From the NCBI GenBank assembly GCA_036384495.1, contig DASVMD010000001.1, positions 1-9,433 on the forward strand: a DNA stretch of 9,433 bases. The letters are read 5' to 3'. The translations under genes were made by a program, and so were the position numbers. Below are positions 1-6,570 of the stretch, piece by piece; position 1 is the stretch's first letter; each line of letters opens with the position of its first letter. The stretch comes from JAQGHB01 sp036384495. GTDB lineage: Bacteria > Patescibacteriota > Saccharimonadia > Saccharimonadales > UBA4665. The notes beneath the pieces were generated by a model. The model was not told where the DNA came from. It made no database searches and worked only from the letters and a program-made list of their open reading frames with translations.

Positions 1-288
1 AAGTCCGTCCAGCGGATCACCGAGGGCATTCAAAATACGACCAATGGTTTTTTCACCAATCGGAATCTCAATGCCCTTGTGCGTCCGCTTAACCTGCATG
101 CCCTTAGTAATTCGGGAGTCGCTGCGCACGTTTAAACAATAAGCAATGCCACCAGGTTCAAAATGATCAACGAGTAACAGCGTATCGTGCTTATTTTCAA
201 CGATAATTAACTCGTTAAGGCTCGGTGGATCGTCGTCGAACTGAGCTCGTACCACAAAGTCCTTAACCGTAGTAATAACGCCAGCCAT
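1..288 (-). CDS. atpD: ATP synthase F1 subunit beta, N-terminal part (cut by window edge)
   Basis: I translated this by hand from the minus strand: an ATG at 288-286 opens a frame that stays open for 96 codons to the window edge. The product is the beta-barrel crown domain and the start of the nucleotide-binding domain of the catalytic beta subunit. It begins MAGVITTVKDFVVRAQF and reaches a motif IGRILNALGDPLDG, which matches the family's (L/I)GRIxNVLGxPxD signature just before the P-loop domain. The start codon overlaps the atpG stop by one base (TAATG), so translation is probably coupled. The Walker A lysine, the catalytic glutamate and the rest of the protein lie outside the window. Position after atpG fits the canonical order. 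Identification is firm despite truncation; the first 40 residues are more divergent than in well-studied bacteria. Confidence 0.93.
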   Translation of the reverse strand, partial: MAGVITTVKDFVVRAQFDDDPPSLNELIIVENKHDTLLLVDHFEPGGIAYCLNVRSDSRITKGMQVKRTHKGIEIPIGEKTIGRILNALGDPLDGL

Positions 289-1148
289 TATCGCGTTCCC
301 ACTTTCGATTTTTTGAGCCCGTTAATAATTTCTTTGAGGCGCTCGTCTTTGACGCCACGTTTCGCGCGGTTGTATGCCATGCGTAGGTCGTCTCTCTCTT
401 CGTCGGCACGCTGGTGCGAGGTACTCATGGCCCGGAAGCGCGAGGCGTACTGAGCTAGCTTGGACTCCAAAATCAGCTGACTAATGGCGATCTGCATCAT
501 GGAACGCTCCAAGTGGGCGGCCACCGTATAGGCGCTCGGCTCAAAGATATAGGTTTCTTCGCTAATAACATCCTCCGGTTTATCGCTAATATTGCCACGC
601 TCTTTGACAGCGTTCGACAGCTCAATACGCTTCACATCCTGGACCATCAAAGACACATATTCCTGATAAAACATCTTGGTGGAGCGATAGTGCAGTACCT
701 CGCGCACGATCGGAATCACGTTGATATTTTGGTCCTTTGTTGGCAACTTGAAGTATTTTTTATAGCTTACGCCTCTTTGGGCCAACTGTACCGCTCCATG
801 GTGACCGATAACAATAATATCGTTTTTTTCGGGAGTGTAGTCTTGGAGCATGAGCTCAACCAGCTTTTGGTCGATATCGCCACTAAAGCCGCCTTCGGCA
901 GTGATGATAATATACAGCTCCTTATTGATCGCATGACCGTCTTTTTTGTCGCGGCCAAAAGTAAACGAACCGTCAACCCGCACCTGCGAATAAATATGCC
1001 ACAGCTCGTTAAAGAATTTGGTGGACTGTAGCACCTGGTTTTTGATCTGCGCAATGCGCATACCGGCCACACCCTCAAAGGCACTGGTTAGCTCGGCCAG
1101 GGTGGCCATTGCCGATTCGTCGCGAGCTATTTCGTTGGGGCGTTTCAT
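288..1148 (-). CDS. atpG: ATP synthase F1 subunit gamma (central rotor stalk)
   Basis: Gamma is the rotating shaft inside the alpha3beta3 ring and couples proton flow to catalysis. The protein is 286 aa, the normal size. Residues about 18-40 (LAELTSAFEGVAGMRIAQIK) align with the conserved N-terminal helix of gamma (KITxAMxMVAxxKLRRA) but lack most of its basic residues. The C-terminal helix, about residues 200-280, is the best match: FEPS, then LILESKLAQYASRF.AM and DDLRMAYNRAKRG, corresponding to the family's LLESKASEHAARMxAM and LTLxYNKARQ. The middle Rossmann-like domain includes the motif TAEGGFSGDID, equivalent to the usual SDRGLCGGFN. The start overlaps the atpA stop (ATGA). Divergent overall, as expected of a CPR-type enzyme, but position and C-terminal motif leave little doubt. 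Confidence 0.94.
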   Translation of the reverse strand: MKRPNEIARDESAMATLAELTSAFEGVAGMRIAQIKNQVLQSTKFFNELWHIYSQVRVDGSFTFGRDKKDGHAINKELYIIITAEGGFSGDIDQKLVELMLQDYTPEKNDIIVIGHHGAVQLAQRGVSYKKYFKLPTKDQNINVIPIVREVLHYRSTKMFYQEYVSLMVQDVKRIELSNAVKERGNISDKPEDVISEETYIFEPSAYTVAAHLERSMMQIAISQLILESKLAQYASRFRAMSTSHQRADEERDDLRMAYNRAKRGVKDERLKEIINGLKKSKVGTR

Positions 1149-2635
1149 GAGGTAGCTCCAGCGGGCTTAGGTGCAGGTGCAGTCGGCGGCGCGGCAGTAG
1201 GAGCTGGCACGCCTTTAAGCTCAACCATACACACCGCTTTTAGTTGGTCGCGGACTTTTTCGTATTCTTCATCTTTAGTGATCTGGGCAGCATATTTTGT
1301 AACGTTAAGTTTGAGTGAGTTGAGGTCAATATCTTGGCCGTCACCGAGGTTGAGGACCAGGTCAAACATCAGCTGCTGAGCCATCAGCGAATAGGTGTCG
1401 GTGGGGCTTTGGGTCAGGATTTCAAAGATACGTTTGCCTGTTGCCAGCGCATGCTTGGCCTCCACCGCCAGCTCCGATCCAAAGTGCGAGAACTCCTCTG
1501 CCTGACGATAGTCGGCCAAGATTTTGAGCGTTTTAGCAGCCAAATCTTTTTGCCGCTTATTATGCCCCACGCCGCCGGCACGAGTCACACTCAGCCCCAT
1601 ACTGAGCGCCGGACGAATACCGGCTCTAAAAATTTCCATATCCAGTATCCACTGACCGTCGGTAATAGACATAATGTTGGTCGGCAAGTACGCCGTAATG
1701 TCGCCTCCGGCAGCGTGCACCACCGGAATACAGGTCAGGCATTTACCATTTTTTTCGAGCCGGCCAGCGCGCTCCAGCAAGCTAGAGTGGGCGTAGAACA
1801 TATCGCCAGGGTATGAATCACGACCCGGGCTAACACCCGACAGCAGCGCCACTTCGCGGTAAGCGTGCGCGTGGCTCGTCAAGTCATCGTAAATAATAAT
1901 GGTGTCTTGGTCGCATTTTTGCCAGAGGTACTCGGCCATTGAGCAAGCCACGTACGGCGCCAAATAGCTCATAATCAACGACTCGAACATTGTGGAGACG
2001 ACCACAATGGCAGTTTCCAGCGCTCCGTTTTTTTCGAGTCGCGTAAGCAGCGTATCCACATCGCTGCGCCGCTTGGCAATCAGGCAGTAGACCACTACCT
2101 GATCGGTGTTTTTCTGGTTGATCGTTAATTGCGTTACCAGTGTACTTTTACCGGATTTACTATCGCCGAGCAGCGCCATGCGCTGCCCGCGCACCAACGG
2201 GAACAGGGCGTCGATAGCACTCACGCCACTTTCCAGCTGATCCTCTACCAGCTTGCGCTCAAACAGTGGTGGTGCCATGTTAAACACCGGCCAAATAGCA
2301 TCGGCGGCGATCGGACCCTTGCCGTCCAGTGGCTCACCAGTAGCCGATACCACTCGCCCAATAAAGTCCTTACCGACCTTGCACACCAGTTCCTGATGCT
2401 GCAAAACAGCAACCGCACCCGCTCTGAGCGGTTGCGCTCCGAGATGCAGCACCGTCACATAATCTTCGAGAACTTGATGCACAAAACCTTTGCTACCGTC
2501 ATCAAACATCACTAGCGCCTTCACGGCACAGGGCTGCAAACCTCGGATCTTAATCAGGAACTTATCCACGGCGATCACCTCGCCGATAGGATTACCGGCA
2601 GCCACTAAGCGGTCAAAGTGCTGGCCACTGCTCAT
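1145..2635 (-). CDS. atpA: ATP synthase F1 subunit alpha
   Basis: Alpha is the non-catalytic nucleotide-binding subunit of the alpha3beta3 hexamer. In 496 aa the landmarks are in order: N-terminal crown to about residue 90, IGRVVSATGEPLDG at 92-105, Walker A GDSKSGKST at 157-165, Walker B IIIYDD at 246-251, SPGRDSYPGDMFYAHSSLLE at 269-288, and GLSVTRAGG around 347-355, whose R352 corresponds to the arginine finger. Walker A differs from the usual alpha GDRQTGKT but keeps the essential GK(S/T). After the conserved GG a basic stretch (HNKRQK) replaces the usual AQ-containing sequence. The last ~20 residues form a Pro/Ala-rich tail that looks disordered. It starts in an ATGA overlap with atpH and ends in an ATGA overlap with atpG, so it is embedded in the operon. 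Stop codon TGA supports the standard code. Confidence 0.97.
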   Translation of the reverse strand: MSSGQHFDRLVAAGNPIGEVIAVDKFLIKIRGLQPCAVKALVMFDDGSKGFVHQVLEDYVTVLHLGAQPLRAGAVAVLQHQELVCKVGKDFIGRVVSATGEPLDGKGPIAADAIWPVFNMAPPLFERKLVEDQLESGVSAIDALFPLVRGQRMALLGDSKSGKSTLVTQLTINQKNTDQVVVYCLIAKRRSDVDTLLTRLEKNGALETAIVVVSTMFESLIMSYLAPYVACSMAEYLWQKCDQDTIIIYDDLTSHAHAYREVALLSGVSPGRDSYPGDMFYAHSSLLERAGRLEKNGKCLTCIPVVHAAGGDITAYLPTNIMSITDGQWILDMEIFRAGIRPALSMGLSVTRAGGVGHNKRQKDLAAKTLKILADYRQAEEFSHFGSELAVEAKHALATGKRIFEILTQSPTDTYSLMAQQLMFDLVLNLGDGQDIDLNSLKLNVTKYAAQITKDEEYEKVRDQLKAVCMVELKGVPAPTAAPPTAPAPKPAGATS

Positions 2636-3129
2636 GCTTGCACCTCTGCCGGAATAGCTAGTTTTTCTTGGAGTAGCGCACGCTTTTTCTTAAAATCCTC
2701 GCGCAGCGACAAATCGAACTGTTTATTAGTGGTACGTAGCACACAACCGGCTCCCAGCGTCGGCTGCAGGCCAATTGTTAAAAGCACTGCCGGATGGATT
2801 TCCCGCCTTAGCCAGCTCACCAGTTTTTCCAAAAAAGCTACCGATGGATCAGCGCTAAAACTGACATGCATCACGGGTGCCCGCTCTTTAACCGCCAACA
2901 AGAAAGATTTAAGCGCTACCCGATCTTCCTCTTGCAACAAGTTAAGCTGATTGTGCTCGACTAGCTGATCCATAAGGTGACTGGTTTTAGGCATTTTAAC
3001 TTCGGTGCCGCTGGAGCGCAGGCGAAGTTGCAGCAAGGCCTCGTCGATATCACCCAACTCGCGGGCCAGCCTGCCAACATCCACTCGCGTAGCAACCTTA
3101 ACCGGTAGCGACAACTGTTTAGGCTCCAC
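2632..3129 (-). CDS. atpH: ATP synthase subunit delta (peripheral stalk to F1 connector)
   Basis: Delta joins the b-subunit stalk to the top of F1. The C-terminal third is recognisable: a beta strand near MHVSFSADP, then IGLQPTLGAGCVLRTTNKQFDLSLR and a final charged helix, matching the family's IGGGxxIRxGDxxxDxSxRxRL pattern. The N-terminal helical domain is short and poorly conserved. The start is uncertain. No ATG is available: TTG at 3144 gives 170 aa, GTG at 3129 (used here; GAGGA about 9 nt upstream) gives 165 aa, and TTG at 3114 (GGAG 9 nt upstream, just past the atpF stop) gives 160 aa beginning with SLPVKVATRVDVG. All overlap or touch the atpF end, so the gene is translationally coupled to it. 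The stop overlaps atpA as ATGA. Family assignment is helped by its place between atpF and atpA. Confidence 0.85.
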   Translation of the reverse strand: MEPKQLSLPVKVATRVDVGRLARELGDIDEALLQLRLRSSGTEVKMPKTSHLMDQLVEHNQLNLLQEEDRVALKSFLLAVKERAPVMHVSFSADPSVAFLEKLVSWLRREIHPAVLLTIGLQPTLGAGCVLRTTNKQFDLSLREDFKKKRALLQEKLAIPAEVQA

Positions 3130-3745
3130 TGCGTATATCCTCAATGATTGCCTGTTTGTTGGCCTCCATATCGGCCAAAATGTATTCTAGTTGGTCGTTC
3201 AAATCGATCTGATTGCCGACCGCAGCCAGCACATAGTGGTTCACGATATCGGCCATGTTATCTTCGAAATGCTTGAGTATTTGCTGCTTTTCCGCATCAA
3301 TTTCGACGCGAACTTGGTCGCTCAACACCTTACGTTGTTCATCAATCGCCGTATTAGTCTTCTGGATGGACTCGATCGCCAGCTGCTTTGCGTCCATAAT
3401 GGACTGCTCGTATTTTTCAAATTCTTCGGTGAGCTTCTTGGTGATTTCCGTCTTCATGTACTCATTGAGCTGCGACGTGGTCAAACGGAGGTCCTGTTGC
3501 AAAAACATGGCATTTTCACCGATGATTTTTTCGAAATGCAGACGACCACGGTTACGAAGTTCCTCGCGGAATTCGGTGTTAAAAACGTGCTCAACGTCCT
3601 CTTCGGCGGCTTTTTCCAGAGAGTCCGGCTGCTGGCTAAGCTTTGGTTTGGCACCTACATTGCCAATCCGTACTGCAAGCCAGATAAACGCAATACCAGC
3701 ACTGCCAATCCCACACAAAATAAGGACCAGCCACCAGATTGTCAT
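3119..3745 (-). CDS. atpF: ATP synthase F0 subunit b (peripheral stalk)
   Basis: Subunit b anchors the stator in the membrane and reaches up to F1 as a long helix. The 208-aa protein has one N-terminal membrane segment (about residues 4-25, WWLVLILCGIGSAGIAFIWL) followed by a long, charged, nearly glycine-free stretch from about residue 40 onward that should be continuous helix or coiled coil. This is longer than the usual 156-170 aa. Sequence similarity to model b subunits is low, as always for this family; the call rests on topology, length and position directly before delta and alpha. The ATG at 3745 is chosen because it places the membrane segment at the N-terminus. A weak Shine-Dalgarno-like GGTGGG lies about 10 nt upstream. 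It is the first gene of the operon in this window, preceded by its own promoter rather than by atpE. Confidence 0.88.
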   Translation of the reverse strand: MTIWWLVLILCGIGSAGIAFIWLAVRIGNVGAKPKLSQQPDSLEKAAEEDVEHVFNTEFREELRNRGRLHFEKIIGENAMFLQQDLRLTTSQLNEYMKTEITKKLTEEFEKYEQSIMDAKQLAIESIQKTNTAIDEQRKVLSDQVRVEIDAEKQQILKHFEDNMADIVNHYVLAAVGNQIDLNDQLEYILADMEANKQAIIEDIRSGA

Positions 3746-3793
3746 GTTTGTTTACCCACCATCTTCGATATTCGCCCTCTGAGCCTAAGCTGT

Positions 3794-3822
3794 AGCTACC
3801 TACTCCTAACAGGGGTAGAGCT
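3794..3822 (-). other. Candidate hairpin in the atp operon 5' leader
   Basis: In the minus-strand transcript AGCT-C-TACC (3822-3814) can pair with GGTAGCT (3800-3794) with one bulged C. Inside it CCT and AGG can pair around a GTT loop. It lies in the predicted untranslated leader, about 50 nt before the atpF start. There is no following U-tract, so it is not an obvious terminator. It could be a regulatory or stabilising structure or chance pairing. Confidence 0.3.
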
Positions 3823-3866
3823 GTCAATACCTATAAAAGTTCTAATTGCTTACGCTTTCTCTGTAA

Positions 3867-3895
3867 ATTATACCCCTATTAGACTCCAGCGCCAA
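3867..3895 (-). promoter_or_regulatory. Sigma70-type promoter of the atp operon
   Basis: On the minus strand a TTGGCG -35 box (3895-3890, 4 of 6 consensus positions) is followed after exactly 17 nt by a perfect TATAAT -10 box (3872-3867). It begins only 8 nt beyond the cysteine desulfurase stop and points at atpF. Transcription should start near 3860, giving a 5' leader of about 115 nt, much longer than predicted for the other promoters here. Confidence 0.75.
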
Positions 3896-3902
3896 GCAAC
3901 AA

Positions 3903-5036
3903 CTAGCTAAGAGATTTTTGCAGTGTATCGAGTGTTTTTGCAATTGCTGCTTCAGTGGTGGCCTGCCCCATGGTGAAGCGCAGCGAGGCTTGGGCATCTT
4001 GCTCGCTTACCCCTAGCGCGCGCAGTACATGCGACGGCTCCTCGTTGCTGGCGCTGCAGGCCGATCCGGCAGCGGCCATGATTCCGGCTTCGTCGAGCTG
4101 AATCAGTAAGCGTTCGTTGTCTTGGCCCGGAAACGTAACGTGCACGTTATTTGGCAAACGCTGCTTGCGCGAGCCGTTAATGATAGCCTCCGGGAAGTTT
4201 TTTTCAATCATTTTGATAAACATCCGTTGCAAATCGTGGAGTCGCTTTACCTCTGCGTGACGGTTGGGTTGGACTTTTTGCAGCGCTGCAGCCAGGCCAA
4301 TTGCTGCCGGTACGTTTTCGGTGCCCGAACGGACATTGAATTCTTGGCCACCGCCATCTACCAGCGGCTTAAGTTTGATGCCACCCTTGACGTACAGCAC
4401 GCCGCTCTGCTTTGGTCCGTAGATTTTTCCGCCGTTTAGCGTTAGAAGATCGACGCCGAGCCGCGCCACGTGCAGGTCAAGATAGTTGGCCGCCTGGCAA
4501 GCATCGGTATGAAAGTACAGGGGTAGCTTGTTGCCTTTTTTGCGACGTTCAGCTCGGACTTCTTCGATAATTCGGCTCAGCTCACGAATCGGCTGGATGG
4601 TACCGATTTCGTTATTGGCATACATGATGCTCACCAGCACCGTATGCTCGTTTATAGCCTTTCGGAAAGCCTCGATGTCTATGCGACCATCGGGGATGAC
4701 AGCTACTTCGTGGCAGTCATACTTGTGCGCGGGCGCCAGCACCGATTCGTGCTCAATCGCGCTGACCACCACATTAGACTCCGGGTATTGACGCATGATA
4801 CCGTGAATCGCCAGATTATTGGCCTCGGTGCCACCAGCCGTAAAAATGACTTCGCTGGGGCGGGCGCCGAGCCAGTGCGCCACCTCGGCTCGGGACGCAT
4901 CAAGGGATTTTTTAACTTCCAACGCCGCACCATAGGTGGCCGACGGATTATAAAACTGCTCTGAAAAAAACGGCTGCATGGCCGCTAAAACATCCGGATC
5001 GACCGGTGTGGCAGCGGCGTAATCAAGGTAAATCAT
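3903..5036 (-). CDS. Cysteine desulfurase (NifS/IscS type, class V aminotransferase fold)
   Basis: A PLP enzyme that removes sulfur from L-cysteine as an enzyme persulfide and releases alanine, feeding Fe-S clusters or tRNA thiolation. The 377 aa are full length for the family. Landmarks: N-terminal IYLDYAAATP; GGTEANN at 68-74 (cofactor phosphate site); H96 (ring stacking); N141-N142 and E143; HTDACQ at 176-181 with D178 and Q181; the Schiff-base lysine K204 in NGGKIYGPK; SGTENVP at 237-243; and catalytic C327 in GSACSASNEEPSHVLRALG, close to the IscS GSACTSASLEPSYVLRALG. The residue before K204 is Gly, where IscS has His. The start is ATG with AGGA 4-5 nt upstream, 6 nt after the preceding gene's stop, so it is the last gene of that operon. 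No IscU, SufU or MnmA gene is adjacent, so the sulfur acceptor cannot be read from context; tRNA 2-thiouridylation is the likeliest role in a reduced genome (inference). Confidence 0.94.
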   Translation of the reverse strand: MIYLDYAAATPVDPDVLAAMQPFFSEQFYNPSATYGAALEVKKSLDASRAEVAHWLGARPSEVIFTAGGTEANNLAIHGIMRQYPESNVVVSAIEHESVLAPAHKYDCHEVAVIPDGRIDIEAFRKAINEHTVLVSIMYANNEIGTIQPIRELSRIIEEVRAERRKKGNKLPLYFHTDACQAANYLDLHVARLGVDLLTLNGGKIYGPKQSGVLYVKGGIKLKPLVDGGGQEFNVRSGTENVPAAIGLAAALQKVQPNRHAEVKRLHDLQRMFIKMIEKNFPEAIINGSRKQRLPNNVHVTFPGQDNERLLIQLDEAGIMAAAGSACSASNEEPSHVLRALGVSEQDAQASLRFTMGQATTEAAIAKTLDTLQKSLS

Positions 5037-5042
5037 CTGTTC

Positions 5043-5411
5043 CTAAGCGGCTTGGAGCATCTGCTGATACTTGGCTTCGACTCGTTGGCGATAGAGTTTG
5101 GTGGCATAAAACAGATTGCGGGCTTCATCGCGAGTTAGTGGCTCGTACTGGCCATCACGCTGCGACTTGAGCACGCCGTTAGGACGCACGGTGTAACGAG
5201 TCGTGACAACTTTTCGTTGACCATTTTCAGCCCATTCTTCGTGCCACACCCAGGTATGCTCATCGAGACAGAAAAACTGGCGGTGATGACCTTTAGGCAC
5301 GGGACCAAATAGCTGGCCACCAATTTTGGCTTCTTCGTGAATAAGCTGGCTCTCGATGTCGGCGCGGCGCTGGTCATCGCTACGAGGCAGGATTTTAGGC
5401 AGCAGCTTCAT
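5043..5411 (-). CDS. Small conserved-looking protein of unknown function (122 aa)
   Basis: No family is recognised with certainty. It has 122 residues, no signal peptide or membrane segment. A basic N-terminus (KLLPKILPRSDDQRR) leads into a compact core, residues about 30-85, with many aromatic residues: GGQLFGPVPKGHHRQFFCL, DEHTWVWHEEW, and RYTVRPNGVLKSQ. These look like alternating beta strands, while the C-terminal part (about 90-122) is helical and charged. The coding sequence has a strong Shine-Dalgarno (GGAGG about 9 nt before ATG at 5411), overlaps the upstream gene by 17 nt and is followed 6 nt later by the cysteine desulfurase, so all three are probably made together. The aromatic WVWHEEW patch and FCLDEHTW segment would make good search seeds. 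That it is a real gene is well supported by its ribosome site, packing and protein-like composition; function is unknown. Confidence 0.8.
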   Translation of the reverse strand: MKLLPKILPRSDDQRRADIESQLIHEEAKIGGQLFGPVPKGHHRQFFCLDEHTWVWHEEWAENGQRKVVTTRYTVRPNGVLKSQRDGQYEPLTRDEARNLFYATKLYRQRVEAKYQQMLQAA

Positions 5412-5730
5412 TACTGATCTCCTCCAGAGACTGGCGAAGCGTGGCCAGTTGCTGCTCTTTAGCGGTCATTTGCTGGGCATCCTGCTCAAGCGCTGCGGCA
5501 GTTGCCGTGGTAGCTACAGCGGTATTTACCTCTGGACGGATCGATGTAACAGTAGCGGGCTGAGCCTGCTCTGGAGCGTTTTGCGACTGCCCTTTATCGA
5601 TATCCGGAAATTGCAGCAAAATACCATTATTGACATTAAAATCACCTAACGTAACTTTGTACAGACGGCTTGAAACACCCTGTTTTTCGGGCGTGACGCG
5701 CTGTTCGTTGTGGGGGTTGTAATTTGTCAT
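5395..5730 (-). CDS. Small protein of unknown function, Ala/Gln-rich with helical C-terminus (111 aa)
   Basis: Not recognised. Three zones are visible in 111 residues: a polar N-terminus ending in a short strand-like motif LYKVTLGDFNVNNGILLQFP (about 23-42); a low-complexity linker rich in Ala, Gln, Pro and Thr (about 47-82); and a charged helix (about 83-108, EQDAQQMTAKEQQLATLRQSL) that could form a coiled coil. There is no signal peptide or membrane segment. It begins 12 nt after the tatD stop with only a weak ribosome site, and its end overlaps the next gene by 17 nt, which suggests coupled translation and perhaps a physical partnership with the 122-aa product. The linker and helix resemble adaptor or scaffold proteins in general, but no specific function is proposed. 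Confidence 0.72.
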   Translation of the reverse strand: MTNYNPHNEQRVTPEKQGVSSRLYKVTLGDFNVNNGILLQFPDIDKGQSQNAPEQAQPATVTSIRPEVNTAVATTATAAALEQDAQQMTAKEQQLATLRQSLEEISNEAAA

Positions 5731-5742
5731 AACTGTAATCCG

Positions 5743-6558
5743 TTAGATGTCAAACAGCGTCCGAGCGTTTGCGGTTGTCGTGGCGGCCACGTGCTCGAGA
5801 TCTTCATCTCGCAAACCGGCCATAAACTCCGCAATAGTTCCCACGCGTTTAGACTCATTTATGGTACCACGATAAGGGGTCGGTGTCAAGAAGGGAGCGT
5901 CGGTTTCCAGTAGTAATTTTTGCAATGGGATCGACTTGTACACATCGATTTGGGCAGGGTTTTTAGCAAAGGTGACGATACCGTTGACCCCTATAAATAG
6001 GCCTCTTTCCAGGGCTTTGGCTAGGTTTTCGGCGTTATCGGTAAAACTGTGCAGAACCCCTCTCACCCCTTGATAACTGTCAAAAATCGGCCAAAAGTCA
6101 CTAAACGCCTCACGAACGTGGAATATCATGGGTAATTCATGTTTTAGGGCTAGTTCTATCTGGAATTTGAGAATTTCTACTTGGGCTTCCCGTGGGGAGT
6201 GCTCGTAGAAATAGTCGAGGCCGCACTCGCCCACGGCCACTACCTTTTTCTCTGTGGCCAGGGCTGCAAAAACCGCTTTTTGGGCATCATCACCCCTGTA
6301 ATGCTGCGCCTCATGGGGGTGGATGCCGATACTTGCCAAGCATGCGTCACGATCTTTAGCAAAATCGATTGCCAAACGGCTGTCTTCCAGATCACAGCCT
6401 ACGCAAATTAAGTGTGTCACTCCTGCCAATACGGCATGTTCTACCACGCTGTCAGCGGTCAGATCTGGTGCTTTGGCCCATAATTCACGGGTAGAGCGCT
6501 CACCGCGCCCTAGCCCAATAGATTGAATATGACAGTGTGTATCAACCAGTTCGAGCAT
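5743..6558 (-). CDS. tatD: TatD-family metal-dependent hydrolase (DNase-like)
   Basis: A TIM-barrel amidohydrolase-fold enzyme; characterised TatD proteins are Mg/Mn-dependent exonucleases acting on damaged DNA or RNA in the cytoplasm. All metal-site motifs are present in the 271 aa: DTHCH at 6-10 (H8, H10), GIHPHE at 78-83, GECGLDY at 110-116 (E111), FHVREA with H147, LHSF with H170, and LETDAPFLTP at 218-226 (D220). The C-terminal family motif with ATTTANARTLF is also present. Between DTHCH and the first barrel strand (THLICVG) the segment is about a dozen residues longer than usual. The gene lies 23 nt after metG, an association known in many bacteria. The start is fixed by the short distance to DTHCH. 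There is no Shine-Dalgarno; instead a TATAAT box lies 6 nt upstream. A tatD versus ycfH/yjjV paralogue label cannot be decided from sequence alone. Confidence 0.93.
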   Translation of the reverse strand: MLELVDTHCHIQSIGLGRGERSTRELWAKAPDLTADSVVEHAVLAGVTHLICVGCDLEDSRLAIDFAKDRDACLASIGIHPHEAQHYRGDDAQKAVFAALATEKKVVAVGECGLDYFYEHSPREAQVEILKFQIELALKHELPMIFHVREAFSDFWPIFDSYQGVRGVLHSFTDNAENLAKALERGLFIGVNGIVTFAKNPAQIDVYKSIPLQKLLLETDAPFLTPTPYRGTINESKRVGTIAEFMAGLRDEDLEHVAATTTANARTLFDI

Positions 6559-6564
6559 GGTTTT

Positions 6565-6570
6565 ATTATA
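6565..6570 (-). promoter_or_regulatory. Candidate -10 box for leaderless transcription of tatD
   Basis: A perfect TATAAT on the minus strand ends 6 nt before the tatD ATG, so a transcript starting the usual 6-7 nt downstream would begin at or next to the start codon. No Shine-Dalgarno lies in the 23-nt gap to metG. A recognisable -35 is absent (the hexamer 17 nt upstream is AAGAAT), so an activator or metG read-through may also contribute. Confidence 0.5.

Noticed and set aside
513..1031. A 172-codon plus-strand open frame opposite atpG
   Set aside because: Antisense shadow of a conserved gene in a coupled operon.
3822..3827. TTGACA on the minus strand in the atp leader, a perfect -35 hexamer
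   Set aside because: No acceptable -10 hexamer lies 15-19 nt downstream; the TTGGCG-17-TATAAT pair further upstream is the better promoter.
3191..3910. A 239-codon plus-strand open frame opposite atpF and its promoter
   Set aside because: It is antisense to a well-supported ATP synthase b gene, has no ribosome site or recognisable domain, and runs through the atp promoter.
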